Shown: positions 19,605 to 27,675 of the stretch, piece by piece
How the letters are laid out: every line of letters starts with the position of its first letter
Numbering within the stretch: the first letter of the stretch is position 1
Source of the DNA: Microbulbifer sp. A4B17
GTDB taxonomy: Bacteria > Pseudomonadota > Gammaproteobacteria > Pseudomonadales > Cellvibrionaceae
Direction of reading: 5' to 3'
DNA length: 64,000 nt
Assembly (NCBI RefSeq): GCF_003076275.1
Contig: NZ_CP029064.1
Span: 3,420,501-3,484,500, forward strand
Notes under the pieces: generated by a model
Told to the model about the DNA's origin: nothing
Seen by the model: only the letters and a program-made list of their open reading frames with translations
The model's database searches: none
Translations under genes and position numbers: made by a program

Positions 19605-20488
19605 TAACCAAGCTCAAATGTCGTCACGCCAAAAATGCGATCCTGCGCAATATCGGGCATTGGGCCCAGGTACATTCTTGCGCAACCGAAAACCTCCTCC
19701 ATCCCATAGTGCTTCACAAGAGACATAGCCGCAATATTATTTTCCGGCACATCCAGAAATACAGGCCCTTCACCTGCAAATGGAATTAGTGCCTTCAGTA
19801 GCATATCTGCCACTTTATAGCTATTTGCAAATAAGGGACCGACTTTACATCCATTGCGGCAACGCCTAATCACACCATAGCCACAAAGGCTTCCAAACTG
19901 GACGTAACCCAAACTCAGCGCCTCAGCCTGTGAGACCCACGCTTCGAGAAATACCTGGCGAGCAGCAGGAAAACAGGTCCGGTCATATGCAATTAGCTGA
20001 TCGAAAGAAACTTCACTGATTGGGACAACTTCATCCGGACGGCCCCTGTTTACATCTTCAAATACGGACGACTCTGTACGGTAGCGAAGGTTGCGATGAG
20101 AAAAAGTAAAACCACCTCTTGCATAGTAGTCCTGCATAGCAAACACCCCATCCAAACCAATACTCGCATCAGGCCTCAAGCGGGCCCTTAATCGGTCCCT
20201 TAATCGGTCCCTTCGAATATACCAAAGCTTATTACCAAAGCCGTGACCACGAAATTCAGGCCTGACAATAAAGAAGCCCATAAAACCAAAATCGTCTCCA
20301 TAAACAGTAATTGCTCCACCACCAATCAGTTCACCCTTTACCTCAGCTGCAATATAGGCTTCAGGATCCGTTTTCCAGAAAATTTTCGCATCGTGCAACC
20401 CTGGGTTCCAGCCTTCAAGAGCGGCCCAGTCAACCAGAAGATCCAGTTCTTTTCGGGTCATCGCCCGAACAGTAAATGACTCATTCAT
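19604..20488 (-). CDS. GNAT-family N-acetyltransferase with a YitH-like C-terminal domain
   Basis: Protein of 294 residues. The N-terminal GNAT domain (about 5-140) has the acetyl-CoA loop segment FRGHGFGNKLW and LDGVFAMQDYYARGGF. A second half (from about residue 155, EVVPISEVSFDQLIAYDRTCFPAAR) is the Acetyltransf_18/YitH-like domain. In helix alpha-3 the coding DNA holds a tandem 12 bp repeat that lengthens an Arg-rich stretch compared with what I expect of the family. The gene is coupled by a TAATG overlap to the deacetylase gene, so the two may act on one substrate. That substrate is unknown. Confidence 0.8.
   Translation of the reverse strand: MNESFTVRAMTRKELDLLVDWAALEGWNPGLHDAKIFWKTDPEAYIAAEVKGELIGGGAITVYGDDFGFMGFFIVRPEFRGHGFGNKLWYIRRDRLRDRLRARLRPDASIGLDGVFAMQDYYARGGFTFSHRNLRYRTESSVFEDVNRGRPDEVVPISEVSFDQLIAYDRTCFPAARQVFLEAWVSQAEALSLGYVQFGSLCGYGVIRRCRNGCKVGPLFANSYKVADMLLKALIPFAGEGPVFLDVPENNIAAMSLVKHYGMEEVFGCARMYLGPMPDIAQDRIFGVTTFELG
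20185..20214. repeat. In-frame 12 bp tandem repeat inside the GNAT gene
   Basis: The unit CCCTTAATCGGT occurs twice in direct succession (20185-20196 and 20197-20208) and is followed by a partial third copy (CCCTTC). On the coding strand it encodes repeated R-D-R-L. Because the unit is a multiple of three, copy-number change keeps the reading frame. Confidence 0.85.
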
Positions 20489-20519
20489 TGGCTTTGAGCT
20501 CTCATTATTTTCGTGTTTA

Positions 20520-21599
20520 TTAAAAATTTTTCGGTGCCAGGAATTTAAAGGGTTGTGAGGGACTTAACTTTGATGTCACCTCACCACCGATATCCATTGG
20601 GGTATCCAGTTTCATAGACATTACCTTGGCTCCAGGCTCAATAGAAACATTGGCCATATCCAGCCAAATGACCGATGGATTGATAACGGAATCAAAATAG
20701 TAGTGATTATTTTCCTGATCGATAACCGACCGCCAAAGTGTTGAGGCTATATTAGGTTTATCCGGGTCATCCATTCCCAGAGGTACACTGACAGCACGGA
20801 TTTGGGAAAAGGCTGATGCCAGAGCCTTGCGATGCCCTTTATATTCTGGTGATGTTTTCAAGGCATAACTGGCCCTTACAAACCTGTCAGCTGCGCTAAT
20901 TGTACCCGGTAAAAAGTTCTGACCTCCGATCAGGTCCCAGTATGCATTGATAGCCAACTGTTGATCATAGGGCGGAGAGTTAGTCATTACCTTATACTGT
21001 TTACCGTGATGGATCTTTAGCCTACCACTTAGATATTCAAATATCGCGGAGTCCCCACTGGGATCAGAGATAGCAATATGAGCACTTGCAGGGCTGCCGT
21101 CGGGGAGATCTGTACCTACCACAGTAAAAGGATCGCTCTCTATGCCTTTTACTGCCTCATCCACCGTAGCGTAGTTATCCAAAATATACTGCAACCATGC
21201 TCCAACAGAAATTATTGGCTTTGCCCGTTCCTCAGCATTTCCATAATCTGCCTCAGCCAAATATAAAAGATTGCCAACCAAACCCTTTTCATTGAGCCCA
21301 TCGGATGTTGCCGCACCATAGATACTGATAACTATTGAGCCAAATCTCGATGTCCAGGTAATCGAGTTGGGCCCCAAGCCTCCATTTCGTTCCATCTCTC
21401 TGGGAAAAACCCAAAAGTCCATTGCCGCATCAGTATCGCTCCAATCCATACTGCGAGCCGTAATATAAGAGCTATCACCCGTCTTATAGAGTATTCGTGT
21501 ACAAGCAACAGCGGAGAGAGACTCAAAAAAACACAGGGTAACAAATAACAAACCAGTAACAGTTTGCATTACATCTTCAAAAAATGAAGTCCTTTTCAC
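20520..21599 (-). CDS. Secreted linear amide C-N hydrolase (choloylglycine hydrolase/penicillin V acylase family)
   Basis: Protein of 359 residues from a GTG start with an AGGAG element about 10 nt upstream; an internal ATG (21569) is an alternative. A signal peptide ending SLSAVA is followed directly by Cys33 (CTRILYKT). In Ntn hydrolases of this family this Cys becomes the N-terminal nucleophile after processing. Other family residues are visible: Arg and Asp in ITARSMDWSD, and Asn in MTNSPPYDQQL. The family cleaves bile-salt amides, penicillin V or N-acyl homoserine lactones. The export signal indicates a periplasmic enzyme. Confidence 0.88.
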   Translation of the reverse strand: MKRTSFFEDVMQTVTGLLFVTLCFFESLSAVACTRILYKTGDSSYITARSMDWSDTDAAMDFWVFPREMERNGGLGPNSITWTSRFGSIVISIYGAATSDGLNEKGLVGNLLYLAEADYGNAEERAKPIISVGAWLQYILDNYATVDEAVKGIESDPFTVVGTDLPDGSPASAHIAISDPSGDSAIFEYLSGRLKIHHGKQYKVMTNSPPYDQQLAINAYWDLIGGQNFLPGTISAADRFVRASYALKTSPEYKGHRKALASAFSQIRAVSVPLGMDDPDKPNIASTLWRSVIDQENNHYYFDSVINPSVIWLDMANVSIEPGAKVMSMKLDTPMDIGGEVTSKLSPSQPFKFLAPKNF

Positions 21600-21954
21600 T
21601 TTTCCAGCTCTCCTCTAAGGAAGGTCATTTATGGAATTTTTTATCGTTAATTACCGACTTCAACCATTGAAAGCGAAACTATCAAACAGGCAGATATAAA
21701 AGAAAAATACGTCATATCTCAAATACCTTCGACAAAATTGACGCAAGGATCTAAATCTGTCACTTATTTCTACCTACCCTCTTCAAACATTAAGTAGGTT
21801 TAGTAAACTTTTACCGCCAAAAAACAGGGTCACAGGAGCATTCATCTTCAGCACAAATATTTTAATCATAATAAATTTGAGTAAGCTCTCAACCAACCGC
21901 CACAAAACTGATAGTTCTCCATATAGAATAATATTGATCACTCACGGAGCCTCC
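21600..21954. other. Intergenic region between divergent genes
   Basis: An AT-rich gap between the Cys-Ntn hydrolase (minus) and the VOC gene (plus). An open frame in phase with the VOC gene extends upstream to a TTG at 21877, but it lacks a ribosome binding site. I see no RNA gene or clear operator. Confidence 0.4.
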
Positions 21955-22353
21955 ATGAACTCAATTGGTAGACTGGTAATTCTGGTCAACAACTATGAAG
22001 AAGCGATTGCTTTCTACCGCGACAAACTTGGATTTGAAGTATTTATAGACTCAGAAGCAGCACCGCACCGATTTGTTCATATCCGCCTACCGTCACAAAA
22101 AGATATGGGCATATGGTTACTCCAAGCCACTTCCGACACCCAGCAGAAAAAAGTAGGGGCGCAAACTGCAGGGCAACCTTGTGCAGTGATTTACACGGAC
22201 AACTTTGAAAAGGAATATAAAAACCTTGTGAATAATGGCGTTTACTTCAGTAAACCGCCTGTATCTGATGGAGGCGCCAAGTTTGCCCACTTTGAAGACC
22301 TCTATGGCAACGAATTTATTTTGGTTGAGCTCCAGGCAGAAAGCGTAGAGTAA
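21955..22353 (+). CDS. VOC family protein (glyoxalase/bleomycin-resistance fold)
   Basis: Protein of 132 residues with the paired beta-alpha-beta-beta-beta modules of the vicinal oxygen chelate fold: RLVILVNNYEEAIAFYRDKLGFEV at the start and KFAHFEDLYGNEFILVEL at the end. The start at 21955 is chosen because GGAG lies 7 nt upstream; a longer TTG-initiated frame has no such site. The usual terminal Glu ligand is present (ILVEL), but the first position is Arg/Leu rather than His, so metal binding may differ from glyoxalase I. The function is unknown. Confidence 0.8.
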   Translation: MNSIGRLVILVNNYEEAIAFYRDKLGFEVFIDSEAAPHRFVHIRLPSQKDMGIWLLQATSDTQQKKVGAQTAGQPCAVIYTDNFEKEYKNLVNNGVYFSKPPVSDGGAKFAHFEDLYGNEFILVELQAESVE

Positions 22354-22785
22354 ATCTTAACCTGTCGCTGCTAGCATTCAAATTAAATGCGGCGGCAGAT
22401 TTCACCACCCAATAGACTTCTTTCTTTAGCTACTCTGAAACAACTTCCGATAATCAAATAAGGGGGGAGAATTAATAAAAGATCCTTCTCCCCTAATCAA
22501 TCACTCTTTGACCCTTTCATGTTTACATCTCCCTTTGTATCACATATAAATCGAATAACACTCACTCGATAAGTACCAAATATCCAATATCATTCGACCA
22601 GCACAGAACCAGCTATTGATTAAATTTTCGGCATCAGGGAATGTTGCGGCCAGCTACCAACTAACACGTACTCATATATGAGAAAATTCACTCACTAAAA
22701 CCATTTCCACCAAAGTAAAGAACAAAGGCAGAGGCAGGCCTTGGCTAAAGACTTTGCCTCCAGGATAGAGCCAACTGGAATAACA
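22354..22785. other. Intergenic region
   Basis: About 430 bp of AT-rich sequence between the VOC gene and the three-gene unknown cluster. It contains a G6 run near 22462 and no recognisable gene, RNA or clear terminator. It presumably includes the promoter of the cluster. Confidence 0.4.
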
Positions 22786-23880
22786 ATGAGAAGAAGCCTG
22801 ATTATGCTGGTACCCGGACTGACAAGAGTCACCAGTACCGCCCAACTGTCAGAGTTCACCGAGGGATTAATCGCTGCAAGTGAACGTATGCCCCTCACTA
22901 CAATCTCAGATCCTAGTGTACCCGCCGGAATCAATCGACTGAGAATTAGTGGCACACAGGAGCTTGATCTGGTTGAAGCTTACTGGAATGACCTGGTCCC
23001 CAGTATTACCCAGCAAAGCCTGAAAACCCGTCTTGCCCGAGGCTTCTCCCTGATCTGGTTCTGGCTGGCCAATCTTCATATCTGGAAAGGTGTCCTAAAA
23101 CGGAAGTACCTGACATTCGGCCTAACCCTTTCTGCACTGGCTTTTATAGTCTGGTATCTTGGTACCATTATTTTGTTTGTCGAAGCTATTGAGCCCACCA
23201 GTGACAGTCCGTTTTACCCTGCAGTGCAGCAGCTCAAGCAAGGTGTTGAGTATATAGGGGGCTGGCGGATCTGGCTGATTGCCACCGCAGTGGTTGCTGT
23301 TATGCCGGTTTCCCTGCTGGTAGATATTTCTGATTTTTGTAAGCGCTATCTCACCAATGAGCCCGCGGCCAAGGGCAAGCCCGCGGTCCGCTTTGAAATT
23401 ATCCGGCGGGTCAGAGAGCAGCTGGAGAACAGTATTAAACTGTACGATTACGATTCCGTAACTGTTGTAGGACACAGTTTTGGCAGTGTTGTCACGGTAG
23501 ACCTTTTTGCCGATCTTCCACCAATTGGCAAACCTATCCGCATCCTTACCATGGGCTCCCTGATAGAGGTTCTAGGTAAGCAGGCGCCCTGGTTACAAGG
23601 TGAAGTAGAACAACTGTCACAAAGAGAAGATTTAATCGAATGGATTGATATCAAATCTCATTCAGACTGGTTTGCCAGTGGTTCCGCGGTCCCGGCGCGT
23701 CACCACTGCTATGAGAGAGTCATTGGGTCTTACGGAACATTTCCGGATAAGCTGGCAGCTCGAGTTCACTCCCGATATTTCGATAATCAGGAGGCCGTCC
23801 GTTTATTGCTTACTTACTTTGAAAAGCAAAATACTCACAGTATGTTACCGACTTCGGAAAAGGCATTGGAGCCGACCTAA
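22786..23880 (+). CDS. Membrane protein with alpha/beta-hydrolase-type GHSFGS motif, function unknown
   Basis: Protein of 364 residues from the ATG at 22786; a TTG-started frame begins at 22741. No family is recognised with confidence. The first third begins RRSLIMLVPGLT, reminiscent of a hydrolase strand and oxyanion loop. Two hydrophobic helices follow (about residues 110-135, LTFGLTLSALAFIVWYLG, and 160-180, WLIATAVVAVMPVSLLV). The C-terminal part has the nucleophile elbow VTVVGHSFGSVV, an aspartate-containing region and a late His in a RVHSRYF segment. It could be a membrane-bound lipase or esterase whose core is interrupted by a two-helix insert. It heads a cluster with a lipoprotein and a small protein. 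Confidence 0.65.
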   Translation: MRRSLIMLVPGLTRVTSTAQLSEFTEGLIAASERMPLTTISDPSVPAGINRLRISGTQELDLVEAYWNDLVPSITQQSLKTRLARGFSLIWFWLANLHIWKGVLKRKYLTFGLTLSALAFIVWYLGTIILFVEAIEPTSDSPFYPAVQQLKQGVEYIGGWRIWLIATAVVAVMPVSLLVDISDFCKRYLTNEPAAKGKPAVRFEIIRRVREQLENSIKLYDYDSVTVVGHSFGSVVTVDLFADLPPIGKPIRILTMGSLIEVLGKQAPWLQGEVEQLSQREDLIEWIDIKSHSDWFASGSAVPARHHCYERVIGSYGTFPDKLAARVHSRYFDNQEAVRLLLTYFEKQNTHSMLPTSEKALEPT

Positions 23881-23994
23881 ATTGGGAACGATGTAACCCA
23901 TTGGCAGTAGTTGTACATATAGTCTGGTCACCTTGACCTCGACCAAGAAAAATATATCTTGACTATTAAGAATGAAAATCACAAGGAAATAACG

Positions 23995-24495
23995 ATGATA
24001 AAACGGCACCCAGGAACAACCTTTGTATTTCTAGCTTTACTAACAATATTGGTCAACGGCTGCTCACAAATAGCGCCGCGCTACGATGCCGCGCTCTATT
24101 CGGGTTTAACCACTGTTAACGTAGAAATAATGGAGTTTTTCTCCTCTGTTTCCAGCGGCACTGACAAAAACTCCTACTCAACAAGAGATAAGAAATATCA
24201 TGCACTGATTGGCAAAGTGGATGCTCTGGCGATGCAATCGAAAACCCGCCCTGTACCTGAGAGCAAAATGCTCAGTAAGATCAACGAATACCTGGAATCC
24301 TCCGGAAAAGATATTAGCTTTGAGCAGGAGCCTCCCAGTGTCGCATCATTAGAGAAAATTTCAGAAAGCTTGAATATGATGCGCACGGAAGACGAAGATA
24401 AGGGGCTGAACACAACTGCCGTATCCCTATTCAAAAACGAAATCGTTATCTCCATGGACCAAGCACTTACCTATGAGTCTTTTCTGAACCGCTGA
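23995..24495 (+). CDS. Hypothetical lipoprotein
   Basis: Protein of 166 residues from the ATG at 23995 with AAGGAAA upstream. A lipoprotein signal is clear: basic MIKRHPG, hydrophobic VFLALLTILV and lipobox VNGC. The mature part is rich in charged residues and helical, with no recognised domain. The next gene begins 10 bp after the stop, so the two are cotranscribed. Because the adjacent 364-residue protein is membrane-bound, a role at the envelope is a reasonable guess only. Confidence 0.7.
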   Translation: MIKRHPGTTFVFLALLTILVNGCSQIAPRYDAALYSGLTTVNVEIMEFFSSVSSGTDKNSYSTRDKKYHALIGKVDALAMQSKTRPVPESKMLSKINEYLESSGKDISFEQEPPSVASLEKISESLNMMRTEDEDKGLNTTAVSLFKNEIVISMDQALTYESFLNR

Positions 24496-24505
24496 GGAAA
24501 TCAAC

Positions 24506-24844
24506 ATGTCTATTGACGTTAATCAACTCGTTGCTGATATCAAAGGAGCCGCTTCCGCGGTAATCGATAGCGATATTTCTGAACTCAGGGGATTTTCCGA
24601 TCGTCAATTATCCGCTATCGCCCAGCAAACCAAAATGATTGCCAAAGCAATTGCATCTGATGAAATATCTGGCGATCTCCAAGATTATTTTCTCGACTCC
24701 CTGGAGGACATGGCCAGGAACTTCGCCAACACTTTACGTGGACTCCTGTTAGTCACCATCGAGAAAGTCTGGAATGCAATCCTGGGAGTCCTCTGGGGAA
24801 CAATTGAAGCTTGCACCGGCATTTCATTAAAAACCGCTATCTGA
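24506..24844 (+). CDS. Small hypothetical protein with hydrophobic C-terminus
   Basis: Protein of 112 residues with a good ribosome binding site (GAGGAAAT, 7 nt spacing). The first 75 residues are charged and helical (SDRQLSAIAQQTKMIAKAIA). The C-terminal 35 residues are largely hydrophobic (GLLLVTIEKVWNAILGVLW) and could insert in or lie on a membrane. No family is recognised. It is the last gene of the lipoprotein pair and precedes a GC-rich hairpin. Confidence 0.65.
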   Translation: MSIDVNQLVADIKGAASAVIDSDISELRGFSDRQLSAIAQQTKMIAKAIASDEISGDLQDYFLDSLEDMARNFANTLRGLLLVTIEKVWNAILGVLWGTIEACTGISLKTAI

Positions 24845-25145
24845 TTCCCATTTAAGTAGGGCTGGGCCAACCCAGCCCAAATAACAAACACTCCAAATTC
24901 CTATACCTCCAGTCAAGATTACTCACTGGATCATCCCCACCACCAGGTACATTATTCGCTAGGCCACAAATTACTCAAGTTTCGGATACCTAGGAACCAC
25001 CGGCCATTCACCAACAAGTAAAAAGAGTTTAACCCCCCTGTAAAGAATTATTCATCAAGACGCGTCAATGTACGCGCGCAAATAACCCAAGCCGCGAAAT
25101 AGGCTGGTTAAAACTTGCTGAATCACTACAAACTGGGGTTTCCCG
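24845..25145. other. Intergenic region upstream of a TonB receptor
   Basis: Apart from the hairpin listed separately, this 300 bp stretch shows no gene. It should carry the promoter of the TonB-dependent receptor. I looked for a Fur-type box and saw none. Confidence 0.4.
24859..24878 (+). terminator. GC-rich hairpin after the unknown cluster
   Basis: GGGCTGGG (24859-24866) pairs with CCCAGCCC (24871-24878) across a CCAA loop, 14 bp after the stop codon. The sequence following it is A-rich, not T-rich, so termination may need Rho. Confidence 0.5.
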
Positions 25146-27503
25146 ATGAATACCAAAAAGACCTACCTGGCAGCCGCCATTTCAGTGGCCACTGTAATGA
25201 GTGCCAGTCCTGTAACCGCTGAAGACCTCAGCAACGCACAAATTGAAGAAGTAATGGTGCAGGGCTCCGGTAGCACTTTTAACAGCAGCGAAGTATCTGA
25301 GGCGATGCGCAAGCAACAGTCCTCTATAACCAGCGTTAATGCTTTGATCGACAACCTCCCCGGTGTCTCAGTCAATGAAGGAGATACTTACGGCTTTGAC
25401 GATTGGTCAACCAATGTCAGTATTCGTGGATTTACCAACAGTTTAGATGAACAGCAAATTGGCACCACCATTGATGGTATTCCCAATGGTGGTTCGAATT
25501 ACGGTGGAGGCTCAAAAGCAAACCGCTTTGTTGACCCTGGTAATATCGGTTCAGTAGAAGTATCTCAGGGAACCTCAGATATCGCTTCACGTTCCCACGA
25601 AGCCCTGGGAGGCACCATTGATTATCGCACTGATGATCCTTTGGATACACAACGCAGTCGTATTGAACTCTCCGCAGGAGAATTTGATGCTCAACGCGTA
25701 TATTTTCGCTACGACACTGGTATTTTTGCCGGGAACAGTAAAGCCTGGATCTCATACTCTAACCAGGAAGCGACCGACTGGATTACTGAAACCGCTGAGA
25801 ATGAACGAGAGCACATCGCAGCAAAACTAGTGACCAACCTGGAAGCTGGTACTATCAAGGCCTACATATCCTACGACGATATCCACGAAGATAATTATCA
25901 ACGAATCTATTCGGACGCCCAATTTGAAGAGTACCCTGAAAACGACTTCCTAACCGGCAACTGGTCCGGTATTCCCTATATCGATCAACTCTATCGACGT
26001 GGCTGGTCTACATTGCGAGAGAATCTACTGGCTTACACCCAATTAGATTTTGACCTGACAGACTCCTTCAATCTACAGGCCGGGCTCTATTATCACAGCA
26101 ACGAAGGCCGTGGAGATTGGGTCCCCCCCTACCTGGTTGATATTATCGATGATGGCGACCAGGGCGAGTCTGAATTCCTCGGCGGCTCAACTGCCTATGG
26201 AGGCAGCCAGTCAGGCATCATTTATTTTGTTGATGCCAATGGCAATGCTCTTACTTACGATGAAACATGTACAGCATCAGTCACCAATATCTATGGCGAT
26301 TCAGGACCAGCCTACAATCCAGATTGCTATGCAGAGGGTGCCATACCTGCGATGTCTTACCGGCACACTCATTATGAGAAAGAGCGTTCCGGACTGACTC
26401 TAGACTTTACATACGCTACCACCATCGCCGGGTTGGACAATGAAATACGAGGCGGCCTCTGGTATGAAGACTCCACTCGCGACGAACACCGTGATTGGCA
26501 CAAAATAACTGACGCAACTCAGGGTGCCAGTTTCAATTCAACACCTTACTGGGTGCAATACGACCGCAGTTACCCCTCAACCAGCACAAAGTGGTATCTA
26601 CAGAACTCCCTGACCATCGACACTCTCACTTTGACACTGGGCGCCAAGCAGTTCTTTGTCGATGTTGAAAGGGAAGATCTGTTTCAGGAGTCTTCCGATG
26701 CAAGTGTTGACTCTGACTCAGACATCCTGCTCTCCGCCGGTTTGATTTGGGAAACACCCCTGGAAGGTGCAGAGCTGTTCGCTGGTTACGCTGAAAACTT
26801 TAAGGCGATTGGAGACAGTGTATTAGAGCGGCCCGATTCAGATCTCGACAATATCGAACCGGAAACCTCAGAGACCACAGAACTCGGGCTTCGCTATACT
26901 GCCGATAATTTTTCGGCAACTGCCACTTACTTTCAAAATGATTTTGAAAACCGGATCATTTTCCTGGATAACAACACTGCCGCAGGTAATAACTATTTGA
27001 TTGGTACCAATGGGACCTATTTTAATGCTGGCGGAATCGAATCTGATGGTCTGGAACTTTTCCTGGACTACGATCTATCAGAAACTCTAAACCTCTATAC
27101 ATCCTATACCCTGCTGGACACTACCTATATTGGCTCAGGAAACTCAGCGGTAGATGAAACTCAAGGAATAACGCCAGGGAATGACGTAGTCGGAATAGCT
27201 GATCAACTCTATGTGGTTGGCCTGGACTGGAACTCTGAAATATTTTACGGCGGTATCTCCAGTAAGTTTACCGGAGATCGCTTTGTCGACTTAAACAATA
27301 GCTGGATAGCTGACTCCTATGTAGTTGTCGATGCCTATCTGGGCATGAATCTGGGAGAATTTAGTCCGGCACTACGGGGAGCCAACCTGAACTTAGTGAT
27401 AAATAATTTACTGGATGAGGATTACTTAGGCACTGTCGTTTCTGGCGGTGCCTGGATTGGTGCTCCACGGACAGCCTCACTCTCTGCAACCATTGGTTTC
27501 TAA
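25146..27503 (+). CDS. TonB-dependent outer-membrane receptor
   Basis: Protein of 785 residues. It has a signal peptide (MNTKKTYLAAAISVATVMSA... ending VTAED), a TonB-box-like IEEVMVQG, a plug domain (about 50-165, SVNALIDNLPGVSVNEGD, VEVSQGTSDIASRS), and a beta-barrel rich in aromatic and acidic strands that ends ...ASLSATIGF with a terminal Phe as required for barrel assembly. These proteins import siderophores, sugars, cobalamin or other large ligands across the outer membrane. A secreted phosphatase-fold enzyme lies directly downstream on the same strand, so a phosphorylated ligand is possible. The substrate is not known. Confidence 0.92.
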   Translation: MNTKKTYLAAAISVATVMSASPVTAEDLSNAQIEEVMVQGSGSTFNSSEVSEAMRKQQSSITSVNALIDNLPGVSVNEGDTYGFDDWSTNVSIRGFTNSLDEQQIGTTIDGIPNGGSNYGGGSKANRFVDPGNIGSVEVSQGTSDIASRSHEALGGTIDYRTDDPLDTQRSRIELSAGEFDAQRVYFRYDTGIFAGNSKAWISYSNQEATDWITETAENEREHIAAKLVTNLEAGTIKAYISYDDIHEDNYQRIYSDAQFEEYPENDFLTGNWSGIPYIDQLYRRGWSTLRENLLAYTQLDFDLTDSFNLQAGLYYHSNEGRGDWVPPYLVDIIDDGDQGESEFLGGSTAYGGSQSGIIYFVDANGNALTYDETCTASVTNIYGDSGPAYNPDCYAEGAIPAMSYRHTHYEKERSGLTLDFTYATTIAGLDNEIRGGLWYEDSTRDEHRDWHKITDATQGASFNSTPYWVQYDRSYPSTSTKWYLQNSLTIDTLTLTLGAKQFFVDVEREDLFQESSDASVDSDSDILLSAGLIWETPLEGAELFAGYAENFKAIGDSVLERPDSDLDNIEPETSETTELGLRYTADNFSATATYFQNDFENRIIFLDNNTAAGNNYLIGTNGTYFNAGGIESDGLELFLDYDLSETLNLYTSYTLLDTTYIGSGNSAVDETQGITPGNDVVGIADQLYVVGLDWNSEIFYGGISSKFTGDRFVDLNNSWIADSYVVVDAYLGMNLGEFSPALRGANLNLVINNLLDEDYLGTVVSGGAWIGAPRTASLSATIGF

Positions 27504-27521
27504 GATTTTTTTGGCAACAGT

Positions 27522-27550
27522 ACAATCGGCTGGAAATGCTAGCCGATTGT
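27522..27550 (+). terminator. Hairpin after the TonB receptor
   Basis: ACAATCGGCT (27522-27531) pairs perfectly with AGCCGATTGT (27541-27550), loop 9 nt. It lies 18 bp past the receptor stop. The following GCGTATGTTT is only weakly T-rich, so the terminator may leak into the downstream gene. Confidence 0.6.
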
Positions 27551-27675
27551 GCGTATGTTTAGTCAAGCAGTAGATTCAAAAATAAAGTGCAATAAATAAT
27601 AAATATAGTCGAAAAATAATTTTGATTATTTGAGACAAATATAAATAATCCAAAAATATGCAAAGAGCTCTTTCA

